Assembly: GCA_030148485.1 (NCBI GenBank)
Contig: JASBTJ010000014.1
Coordinates: forward strand, 1-34,927
Direction of reading: 5' to 3'
Origin: Gammaproteobacteria bacterium
Lineage (GTDB): Bacteria; Pseudomonadota; Gammaproteobacteria; Chromatiales; Chromatiaceae
Length of the DNA stretch: 34,927 nt
Under the pieces are notes generated by a model. The model saw nothing but the letters and a program-made list of their open reading frames with translations. It made no database searches and was not told where the DNA came from. How positions within the stretch are numbered: position 1 is the first letter of the stretch; the number at the start of each line of letters is the position of its first letter. Positions 1 to 7,237 of the stretch are shown here, in pieces. Position numbers and translations under genes: made by a program.

Positions 1-1
1 C

Positions 2-130
2 GATAAGGTCAGCGATAAGACGCTGGAGGCGGTCGTATTGAAGATCAACCAGCGTCCAAGAAAGTGCCTCGGCTATCAGGCCCCATACGATGTCTTTGCG
101 GAAGCCCTACGTGGTGCACTTGCAACTTGA
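2..130 (+). mobile_element. IS30-family transposase, C-terminal end (5' part outside window)
   Basis: Reading in frame from base 2 gives 42 residues ending at a TGA at 128-130. They contain the typical IS30-type C-terminal segment INQRPRKCLGYQAPYDVF, which follows the DDE catalytic core in this family. Only the last part of the gene is in the window, so the catalytic residues cannot be seen. The right end of the element, including its terminal repeat, probably lies at about 138-142, because the neighbouring minus-strand gene stops resembling its family there. The element appears to have inserted into that gene. Assignment rests on the motif alone, without the rest of the transposase or the other terminal repeat. 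Confidence 0.8.
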
Positions 131-907
131 ATCCGCCAGCCCTACTAAGTTGATTCGGCCGTTTTTCCGGACGGCGTTGATCGACCGGGCCAGGGTGCTC
201 GCGCCGCCGATCTCGATGACGTAGTCGACGCCCCTTCCGTTAGTCAGAGCGAGTAGCTGGTCATCCCAGTCGGGTGTTTTTTTGTAGTTTATGACCGTCT
301 CCGCGCCAAGCTGGAGGGCGAGTTCCTGTTTCGCGTCGCTGCCGGTTATGACGATGCTGCGCGCGCCCGCTATACGGGAAAACTGCAAAGCAAACAAAGA
401 TACGCCTCCCGTGCCTTGCACGAGCACCGTCGATCCTGGCTTAAGCGCGCCATGCACCATGAGGGCATTCCACGCGGTTACCGCGGCACAGGGTAAGGTC
501 GCGGCTTCTTCGTCCGTGAGATGAGGTGGCACAGGCACGACGCCGTCCTGGGGAAGCACGACATATTGCGCGAGAACGCCATCGATCTGTCCGCCCAGGC
601 TCAAGGGAATTTCCGGAGGGGAGCCGGATAACCAGTTTTGATCAAAGATGCCGGCCACCCGGTCACCGGGTTGCACGCGGGAGACATCCTTGCCCGCAGC
701 AACGACGGTTCCCACCCCGTCCGAGAGTGGGACCAGCGGCAAACGCATGTTCGGGTAGAGCCCTTCCGTCACCAACAGGTCACGGTAATTAAGCGATGCC
801 GCCCGCATTTGGATCAGGACTTCACCGGGCCCCGGGGACGGGTCCGGGCGCTGGGCAAGTGACAACGCGTTCGGTTTGCTTACGTCGCGTAACTCAAAGG
901 CTTGCAT
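107..907 (-). pseudogene. MDR-family NAD(P)H quinone oxidoreductase-like protein, 3' end lost to an IS30 insertion
   Basis: The protein is a medium-chain dehydrogenase/reductase with an N-terminal GroES-like domain (PGPGEVLIQMRAASLNYRDL) and a Rossmann domain with the nucleotide motif GTGGVSLFALQFS. The position that holds the catalytic zinc cysteine in alcohol dehydrogenases is part of NYRD here, so it looks like a zinc-independent quinone oxidoreductase type. Family members are usually about 320-340 residues. Homology runs to about residue 257 (GRINLVGLAD), and the last residues before the stop are translated from the end of the IS30 element. The C-terminal part of the nucleotide-binding domain and the last strand are missing, so the product is probably non-functional. 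The ATG at 907 diverges from the ArsR gene, with a shared operator at 918-945. Its substrate is unknown. Confidence 0.85.
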
Positions 908-917
908 GATGCACCCC

Positions 918-945
918 CTATTGTTCGATATAACTAGAACAATAG
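918..945. promoter_or_regulatory. Inverted-repeat operator between the MDR gene and the ArsR regulator
   Basis: A perfect 9-bp inverted repeat, CTATTGTTC (918-926) and GAACAATAG (937-945), is separated by 10 bp. It lies in the 44-bp gap between the divergent starts at 907 and 952. Size, symmetry and position fit a binding site for the ArsR-type protein encoded alongside, allowing it to control both genes. Binding itself is inferred. Confidence 0.7.
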
Positions 946-951
946 TTCAAT

Positions 952-1287
952 ATGGCCGGGCTGTGCGATACTGAAACGATGCGAGTGCTGCACCACCCCA
1001 CTAGAAAGAGCCTGCGCCTGTCGAAGGTCATGCATGCACTGAGCGATCCGGTGCGTCTGTCCATCGTACGGAGTCTTGCCGTTCGTGGGGAACAGCCGTG
1101 TGGGACTTTTGGCTTGTCGGTTGCCAAGTCCACGGCCTCCCATCACTTCAGAGTGCTTCGCGAAGCCGGCGTCATTCAGATGCGGGCCGAAGGAACGCAA
1201 TACATAAACTCGCTCCGGCGGGAGGATTTGGACAGCCGCTTTCCGGGCCTGATCGATGCTGTCCTAGGCGCGACTGGGCCAGTGTGA
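952..1287 (+). CDS. ArsR-family winged-helix transcriptional regulator
   Basis: This 111-residue protein carries an ArsR-type winged helix: a dimer helix and HALSDPVRLSIVRSL near residues 29-43, the recognition helix region STASHHFRVLREAGVI near 60-76, and a wing (MRAEGTQYINSLRR). It lacks the ELCVC arsenic-binding motif of classical ArsR. One cysteine lies in the CGTF segment, so the inducer cannot be named. The C-terminal half resembles regulators found next to MDR oxidoreductases. The ATG at 952 is only 7 bp after the operator and has no good ribosome site; the in-frame ATG at 979, which begins MRVLHHPT, may be the true start. It probably represses itself and the divergent MDR gene. Confidence 0.85.
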   Translation: MAGLCDTETMRVLHHPTRKSLRLSKVMHALSDPVRLSIVRSLAVRGEQPCGTFGLSVAKSTASHHFRVLREAGVIQMRAEGTQYINSLRREDLDSRFPGLIDAVLGATGPV

Positions 1288-1526
1288 GTTGATTCTTGCC
1301 GCATGCGATCACGGCACGCTACCTCCTGCCCCGGTGTTACCCTACCGGGCGCCGCCCCTCTGCTTTTGTGATCCGCAACCCATACCAGAAGCGCGGTTTT
1401 CGTCTATCTTTGCTGTCAAGCCGGGCCGTTCGTCAAGCCGGCCGTATCGCCGGGCGTCGGGGTCGGTGGTAGTTAAGGATCCTGCCAAGCGCGTGAAGAC
1501 GTTAGCCGCAGCCTAAGGAGCGGGTC

Positions 1527-2635
1527 ATGAGGTGTCTGTCGACGGGCGTGTCAGCCGTTCTGGGGGTATTCATGGCCGGGGCGGTGTTCGCCGAGCCATT
1601 GGGTCTTCCCCCGGTGCCGATTCCCGCGGACAATCCGCAAACCCCCGCCAAGATCGCACTGGGCGACAAGCTGTTCCACGATCAGCGTTTCAGTAGCACC
1701 GGCAAGGTCAGCTGCGCTACCTGTCACGCCCGTGCAAGGCTTTCACCGATAGCCCGCTCAAGGTGTCCGAAGGCATCAACAAGCTCACCGGCACGCGCAA
1801 TGCCCCCACCGTGATCAATGCCGCCTACATGCACAGCATGTTTTGGGACTGCCTCGAGCCGGACCTGGAGGGCCAGGCCGGGCAGCCGTTCCTCAATCCG
1901 GTGGAGATGGCACTCAAGGATTACTAGCCGATTCTGACCGTGGTGCGCGACGATCCCGATTACCAGCCGCGCTTCAAGGAGGTGTTCGGCGTGTCCGGTG
2001 ACGCCATCACGATAGAACACGTCAAGCAGGCCATCGCCGCCTTCGAGCGAACCTTGATCAGCGGTGATTCGCCCTTCGACCGCTGGTATTTTGGTCGCGA
2101 CAGGAAGGCCATGAGCGAGGCGGCGATAAGAGGGTTCAAGGTGTATATGGAGCAGGGCCGTTGCGTGTCCTGCCACACCATCGCCGAGGATCACGCCCTG
2201 TTCACCGACAACCGTTTTAACAACCTCAATGTCGGCTTTGAGCGTATCGCCGGTCGCCTGCCGAAGTTGACCGCCGCCTTCGAAAAATCGAAGCGCGCGG
2301 GCGGTAACGTGGACGTGGCGGTGCTGAGTAACGCCAATCTGTCCGAGCTGGGACGCTATGCGGTGAACGACCAATGGCGGTCCATGGGTGCGTTCAAGAC
2401 CCCGACGCTGCGTAACGTCGCTAGGACCGCGCCCTACATGCATGACGGCAGCCTGAAGACGCTGAAGGATGTGGTGTCTTTCTACAGCAAGGGCGGCCGG
2501 GTCAAGGACAAGGACCCGATCAACGCCTATCAGAGCAGCGGCATCCGCCCGTTGGGCCTGTCGGACAAGCAGCAAGCGGATCTGGTGGCCTTTCTTGAGG
2601 CCCTGACCAGCCCGGCCTACGCCAAGTCCAAATAA
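1527..2635 (+). pseudogene. Di-heme cytochrome c peroxidase (CcpA/MauG family), frameshifted and interrupted by a stop
   Basis: The two readable parts make up a family-length di-heme peroxidase of about 369 residues. A signal peptide (cleavage near VFA-EP) is followed by the first heme motif CATCH near 1710-1730. The frame is lost just after it, at about 1728-1740, by an apparent one-base deletion. It resumes as KAFTDSPLKVSEG and continues to a TAG at 1925-1927 (KDY-stop-PILTVV, where many relatives have Q or G). The rest has the second heme motif CVSCH and the family segment FKTPTLRNVARTAPYMHDG. Such enzymes reduce periplasmic H2O2 using cytochrome c electrons. A good ribosome site (AAGGAG) precedes ATG 1527. 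The next gene starts 11 bp after its end, so the three genes here look like one operon. With two lesions it is likely inactive, unless both are sequencing errors. Confidence 0.85.
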
Positions 2636-2646
2636 AGGAGCCCAAG

Positions 2647-3714
2647 ATGTCCGCCATGAACCGTCGTGATTTTCTCCGTCGCACCGGCGGCCTGATCGCC
2701 GGCAGTGCCCTGCCGCTGAGCCTGATCGAATTGGCCTTTGCCGATGAACAGCAGAATTTCACCTTCGCCTACATCTCGGACTCCCATATCCAGCACATCA
2801 AGGGCAAGGATTTCGTTCGAAATTGGGACCGTGGGTTGATCCGGACGGTGGGCGAAGCCAATCTGATGGATCCCCGGCCGGACTTCGTCATGTACGGCGG
2901 CGATCTCGCGCAGCTCGGCACCAAGGCCGAGCTGGACCATGGGCTGGAGCTGATGTCCGCGCTGCGCCACGACAAGGTGCACTACGTGATGGGCGAGCAC
3001 GACTATTATCTGGATCTGGGCGAGTACTGGGAGCGTCAGCTGGGTCCGCAGTGGTACAGCTTCGACCACAAGGGCGTGCATTTCGTGGTGCTCAACAGTG
3101 TCCTAACCTACGACGAATGGACCCACAACCGCTGGTCCTCGGGCGAGGAGCGCATGGCGGTGATGGCCGGCCTGGACAATCCCAGCGGCTCGCCGTTCAT
3201 GGTCGGCGAAAAGCAGCGCGACTGGTTACGCGACGACTTGTCCATGATCGCCAAGACCACGCCGGTGGTGGTGTTCTCCCACTCGCCGCTGCAGAAGATA
3301 TTCAAGAACTGGAATTTCTGGACCGAAGATGCCGAACAGGTGCAGGTCCTGCTCAAGCCGTTCGACAAGGTCACGGTGTTCTACGGCCACGTGCACCAGA
3401 TCCAGTACAACCAGATCGGCAACATCAGCTTCCACTCCGCCATGGCCACCGCCTGGGCTTGGCCCTATCCCGAGACCTATGCCCAGGTGGACAGCCTGCT
3501 GCCCAAACTGACCGTGGAGATGAATCGTGCGGACCCCTTCTTCGAACGGGACGCCACCGGCTGGCAGTTCGTCGACGTATGGAGCGGCAACGCCACCCTG
3601 CACTACAGCCTGACCGAGAACCAGCCGCGTACGGTGGCCTTCAATCCCAAGACAGGCCGGCCCGAGGACACCGTCTACCAGAACGACCGGATACCGCCCC
3701 AGCAGCACTTTTGA
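2647..3714 (+). CDS. Tat-exported calcineurin-like metallophosphoesterase
   Basis: This 355-residue protein begins with a twin-arginine signal, NRRDFLRRTGG near residues 5-15, a hydrophobic stretch and a probable cleavage site near residue 32, so it should fold in the cytoplasm and be exported to the periplasm. The metallophosphoesterase motifs are in order: D45-x-H47 (SDSH), GGD near 84-86, GEHD near 116-119 (the usual GNHD/E with Asn replaced by Glu), a later FSHSP and a final YGHVH. These bind a di-metal centre. The substrate is unknown. An AAAGGAG ribosome site lies 7 bp before the ATG at 2647; the ATG at 2656 is an alternative. It sits between a cytochrome c peroxidase pseudogene and a cytochrome c gene, which suggests a shared periplasmic job. 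Confidence 0.88.
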   Translation: MSAMNRRDFLRRTGGLIAGSALPLSLIELAFADEQQNFTFAYISDSHIQHIKGKDFVRNWDRGLIRTVGEANLMDPRPDFVMYGGDLAQLGTKAELDHGLELMSALRHDKVHYVMGEHDYYLDLGEYWERQLGPQWYSFDHKGVHFVVLNSVLTYDEWTHNRWSSGEERMAVMAGLDNPSGSPFMVGEKQRDWLRDDLSMIAKTTPVVVFSHSPLQKIFKNWNFWTEDAEQVQVLLKPFDKVTVFYGHVHQIQYNQIGNISFHSAMATAWAWPYPETYAQVDSLLPKLTVEMNRADPFFERDATGWQFVDVWSGNATLHYSLTENQPRTVAFNPKTGRPEDTVYQNDRIPPQQHF

Positions 3715-3735
3715 ACCCGCAGCGAGGAATCGATC

Positions 3736-4143
3736 ATGTCGCGCCTATCCCGAGTCCGCCAAGCCGCTTGGTTGATACTCGCCATCGTCCCGGTGGTCGG
3801 GGCGGCGGACCCGTTCACCAAGCAGGATCTGAGCGATTGGCAGAGCGCCTATGACCAGGTCGTCACGGCCGGGCGGGATGCCTTCACCGACCCCAAGCTG
3901 GGCAATAACGGCGTGGTGTGTGCCCAGTGCCATCCCAATGCGGCCAACACCCATCCGGAGACCTACCCGAAGTTTCAAAAGCAGCTGGGGCGGGTGGCCG
4001 TGATGTGGGAAATGATCAACTGGTGTATCCGCAACCCGCTGGAGGGCAAGGACCTGCAACCGGACGACCCGCGCATGATCGCGCTGCAGGCCTATATCAC
4101 CCAGGAACGGCGTGGTGTGGCGCTGGCCCCGGGCAAGCACTGA
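3736..4143 (+). CDS. Periplasmic mono-heme cytochrome c
   Basis: The 135-residue product has an N-terminal signal peptide ending near residues 22-24 and a single heme motif, CAQCH (C62, C65, H66). A downstream segment (VAVMWEMINWCIRNP) offers methionines at 90 and 93 as possible sixth ligands and resembles the C-terminal part of SoxA/TsdA-type cytochromes. It follows the metallophosphoesterase after 21 bp and probably shares its transcript. A likely role is electron transfer to the peroxidase encoded upstream, but that gene is broken, so the present partner is uncertain. The assignment as a c-type cytochrome is firm; its pathway is inference. Confidence 0.85.
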   Translation: MSRLSRVRQAAWLILAIVPVVGAADPFTKQDLSDWQSAYDQVVTAGRDAFTDPKLGNNGVVCAQCHPNAANTHPETYPKFQKQLGRVAVMWEMINWCIRNPLEGKDLQPDDPRMIALQAYITQERRGVALAPGKH

Positions 4144-4282
4144 TCCAACTGCTCGAATCCGTCCAGGCGAATGCCGTCGACCCGGACGATCAAACCCCGG
4201 CCGGTGGCGCCAGCTTGGTTCGCCGCGCCATGCTGCGGACCGAGGCGCGGGGACGGCGTGTAGTCGTACCCGTATGCGCCGG

Positions 4283-4603
4283 TTATTGAACCGGTACTTC
4301 CATCATCTCCGACACTTCAAGCGAGCCGCCGATCTCAAGGAAGGGACAGGACCCGGCCATGCCGAGTGCGGCATCCAGCGATTCCGCCTTGACGATCGTA
4401 AAGCCCGACATGGCGCTGCTTCCGCCCTGCTCGGTGGTGCCATCGGCACTTACTGTGTGTGTGTCCTTGAGTGGGATCGTGGGGATCACCACGGCATCCC
4501 CCAGCGCGTTCAACCACGCCACGTATTTGTCGAAATGTTGACTCGCTGCCTCGGGACTCGTCGGCGGGTTGCCGCCAAGATAGACGATGACGAACTGTTT
4601 CAC
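4283..4603 (-). CDS. YCII/DGPF-domain protein
   Basis: This 106-residue protein matches the YCII-related (dimeric alpha-beta barrel-like) family: it starts MKQFVIVYLGG, has a central variable loop, then GFTIVKAESLDAALGMAGSC and a closing acidic strand (VSEMMEVPV). These small soluble proteins are common, and few have a known reaction. It is transcribed opposite to both neighbours and seems to be alone. The stop overlaps a 6-bp stem with a 4-base loop at 4279-4294 (CCGGTT/AACCGG). No function is assigned. Confidence 0.8.
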   Translation of the reverse strand: MKQFVIVYLGGNPPTSPEAASQHFDKYVAWLNALGDAVVIPTIPLKDTHTVSADGTTEQGGSSAMSGFTIVKAESLDAALGMAGSCPFLEIGGSLEVSEMMEVPVQ

Positions 4604-4903
4604 TCCATGCTCCTGGTGAGATACCGGTGATGCATTCTAGCCATTGCGGGTGTGCGGTGGCACTGGGTGGCTTGTGGCCGATCCCACAAGCGGTTCGCCC
4701 ATATCCGGGCGGAACCATCGCGCCCCCCTGGGCTTGGCGCCATGCCAAGGCGGCGTTACCGGGTACACAGTGTGTTTTCCGGCCAGAGGGGGACATAAAG
4801 AGATGTACGCTCCCTTGGCTATCCTTATGCTGGGCTGTGTCCCGGCATCATGCTGTCGATTTGATGTCCCCCATTCACACCAATACGAGTAGCTTGCAGG
4901 GTG
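4604..4903. other. Intergenic region with several short hairpins before the GGDEF-EAL gene
   Basis: This stretch of about 300 bp lies between the divergent YCII and GGDEF-EAL genes and must hold both promoters, but I cannot place them. It contains an 8-bp perfect stem, GCTTGTGG/CCACAAGC (4670-4677 and 4684-4691), and CTTGGC/GCCAAG near 4735-4752. I see no conserved riboswitch core and no convincing small ORF. Confidence 0.4.
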
Positions 4904-7186
4904 ATGAAAATTTACGGAAAGCACCACGAGAAAAGGATGAGCGGCTATTTCGGTATTTTGGCTGTGATTATCTCGTTCCTCCCCATGCTGGCCTTGTACG
5001 TGTTCGCAAGTCGCGGTGCGTCGGAGATCCTGGAAGAGATCATCCTCGACGAGCTGAAGGACAAGTCCGTCCTGGTGGCAAGCGAGTTGAACGCCTTTTA
5101 CGCGCAGCGGGTGACGGATATACGCGTGATCTCGCAGGCAGATGTGCTCGAAGGAGACAGTCCTGTCGCCATTGGCAATTACCTGTCTGAATTGACCATT
5201 GAAAGCGGCCAACTGCAAGACATCGTCGTGGTGTCGTTGGATGGCCAGGTCATTGCCAGGGCGGTTGGCCGCGAGGAGTCGCACCCCCTGCCCGAGGCCT
5301 TGATGCCTTACCTCCGTGCCGCGAGTTCGGCGCGACAGGGAGAGGTGGTGGTTTCCGACGTGATCGCAGATGAGGACCGTATCTCGTCCGTGTTCATGGT
5401 CACTCCGGTTACCGACGAGTCCAATGCCCGGGTGATCAAACTGCTGGTGCTCCCCATTGGCGTTGCGATTTTGGAACAGAAAATGGCGACTCTGGGTCAG
5501 CGCATGGGATCGCCGTTCAGCGCCGTATACATTGTGAACTCGCGCGGCGAGGTCATTGCCGCGACCAACCGTATCGGGCCATCAGCGAACGGTCTGTCCG
5601 TCGTCCACATGCATCCCGGGTTGTTGGATGATCTTTCGTCCCACGAGGCGGTGGGGAGCACGCGGTTGGCCGCAGACGGGGAGGATCGGAGGATGGCCGG
5701 GTATGCGGATCTCGCCAGATTCGGGATCAACGCGGCGCTGGACTGGCGTGTCGTGACCCTGATTCCGGCGGCGGCGATTTCCCGGTATTCCGGTACCCTC
5801 AAGACGCAGATCGCCACCATGACCACGGCGGTGGCGTTTCTGGTGTTCTTCGTCTTCTATCTATTCAGTCGGCGCGTACTGCAGTTTATCTGGGAGCAGG
5901 CCAATTACGACCCGTTGTCCCTGTTACCGAACCGGCGGTTGTTCGTGGAGCGGTTACACGATGTAATCCGCCTGGCAGAGAAACAGGATCAGGACCTTGC
6001 CCTCTTTTATGTCGACATCGATAACTTCAAGGAAATCAACGACACCTTGGGCCACGCCACCGGCGACGATCTTATCGTCATGGTGTCGAAGCGGATTAAG
6101 CAGCGGGTCCAGCCCTCGGATATCCTGGCCAGAATCGGCGGCGATGAATTCGCGCTCCTGATATCCCACGGCAAAGGCCGCGAAGGCGTGGACGCTGTGG
6201 CCGCGCGATTGCTCGGTTGCTTTGAACCGCCGTTTCCTCTGGGCGGCGGTGCATTCTATTCGTCGGCAAGCGTGGGGGTGACCATGTTCCCTGGGGACGG
6301 AAAAAGCGCGTCGCAATTGCTCAAAAACGCCGACCAGGCCATGTATTACGCCAAGCGAAAAGGCGGCGCGTGTTTCAGTAACTACACCTCCGACATGTTG
6401 CGCCTGACGGAGCGTCGCGCCCAGCTCGTAAACGATTTACGACACGCACTGTCCGACCGCCAGTTCGAGCTGCGTTATCAACCGATCTGTCACGTCGAGA
6501 CGGAGCGTGTGGTGAAAATGGAGGCATTGCTGCGCTGGATTCACCCCGGGGAAGGCGAGATATCGCCGGACGAATTCATCGGCATTGCCGAGGAAACCCG
6601 CTTGATCAACGAGATCGGTGATTGGGTGTTCAGGACCATCGTGAAGCAGTTGTGTCGTTGGCGTATCGACTACGATTATCGGATCCAGGTCAGCTTAAAC
6701 GTGTCGCCCGTGCAGCTCTTGTCCGCGGGGCTTTGTGACGAGTGGATAAGATTTGCCTCGGAGCATGACGTGCCACGCGAAGACATCGTGCTGGAGGTGA
6801 CCGAGGGTGTCATCGTTCAGCAGGATCCCGTGGTACACAATCAGTTGCGTCAGTTTCGGGGCGCTGGATTCCGTGTGGCGATAGACGATTTCGGTACCGG
6901 CTACGCGACGTTTTCCTACCTGAAGAGATTCGTCGTCGATTTCATCAAGATCGACCGGGTGTTCATTGATGAGATCGCAAACAACAGCAGCGACCTTGCG
7001 CTGTCCGAGGCGATCATCGTGATGGCATCGAAGCTGGGCATCGAAGTGATCGCCGAAGGTGTCGAGCGCCGCGACCAGCTTATGGCTTTGCGCTCGATCG
7101 GTTGCGACTATGTTCAGGGCTACTATTACGACACGGCACTGACTGCGGAGGACTTTACTCGCAGGTATGTGGCGACGCCCGGTTGA
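4904..7186 (+). CDS. Membrane-bound GGDEF-EAL cyclic di-GMP signalling protein
   Basis: The protein has about 760 residues. A transmembrane helix near residues 15-37 and a second near 300-320 bracket a periplasmic sensor of dCache-like appearance. The GGDEF domain is intact (GGDEF at 412-416) and belongs to the diguanylate cyclase family. The product-inhibition I-site normally reads RxxD just upstream; here it is QPSD, so feedback inhibition is probably lost. The EAL domain has EAL at 540-542 and keeps the LNVSPVQL, EVTEG, DDFGTGY, IKID and EGVE motifs, so phosphodiesterase activity is plausible. Both activities look possible; which dominates cannot be told. The GTG at 4901 directly precedes the ATG at 4904. 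No strong ribosome site is visible, and ATG 4937 is another candidate. Confidence 0.9.
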   Translation: MKIYGKHHEKRMSGYFGILAVIISFLPMLALYVFASRGASEILEEIILDELKDKSVLVASELNAFYAQRVTDIRVISQADVLEGDSPVAIGNYLSELTIESGQLQDIVVVSLDGQVIARAVGREESHPLPEALMPYLRAASSARQGEVVVSDVIADEDRISSVFMVTPVTDESNARVIKLLVLPIGVAILEQKMATLGQRMGSPFSAVYIVNSRGEVIAATNRIGPSANGLSVVHMHPGLLDDLSSHEAVGSTRLAADGEDRRMAGYADLARFGINAALDWRVVTLIPAAAISRYSGTLKTQIATMTTAVAFLVFFVFYLFSRRVLQFIWEQANYDPLSLLPNRRLFVERLHDVIRLAEKQDQDLALFYVDIDNFKEINDTLGHATGDDLIVMVSKRIKQRVQPSDILARIGGDEFALLISHGKGREGVDAVAARLLGCFEPPFPLGGGAFYSSASVGVTMFPGDGKSASQLLKNADQAMYYAKRKGGACFSNYTSDMLRLTERRAQLVNDLRHALSDRQFELRYQPICHVETERVVKMEALLRWIHPGEGEISPDEFIGIAEETRLINEIGDWVFRTIVKQLCRWRIDYDYRIQVSLNVSPVQLLSAGLCDEWIRFASEHDVPREDIVLEVTEGVIVQQDPVVHNQLRQFRGAGFRVAIDDFGTGYATFSYLKRFVVDFIKIDRVFIDEIANNSSDLALSEAIIVMASKLGIEVIAEGVERRDQLMALRSIGCDYVQGYYYDTALTAEDFTRRYVATPG

Positions 7187-7202
7187 CCGCCTGTCGCCCA
7201 GG

Positions 7203-7237
7203 CCGGGGTCACCCGGGCGGCGGGGTGTGATCCCCGG
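7203..7237. terminator. Possible bidirectional hairpin between convergent GGDEF-EAL and SulP genes
   Basis: CCGGGGTCAC (7203-7212) can pair with GTGATCCCCGG (7227-7237) with one bulged base. It overlaps the SulP stop at 7209-7211 and lies just after the GGDEF-EAL stop. There is no T-run, so intrinsic termination is uncertain. Confidence 0.3.

Noticed and set aside
1415-1441. Short direct repeat GTCAAGCCGG twice upstream of the peroxidase gene
   Set aside because: Only 10 bp, no symmetry or known regulator pattern; likely chance in GC-rich sequence.
1289-1516. 75-residue frame between the ArsR gene and the peroxidase
   Set aside because: No ribosome site, no recognisable domain, composition like intergenic sequence; the gap probably holds only the peroxidase promoter.
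4670-4752. Hairpin-rich leader before the GGDEF-EAL gene considered as a c-di-GMP riboswitch
   Set aside because: No GEMM-type conserved core could be recognised; the stems are short and unrelated to known riboswitch layouts.
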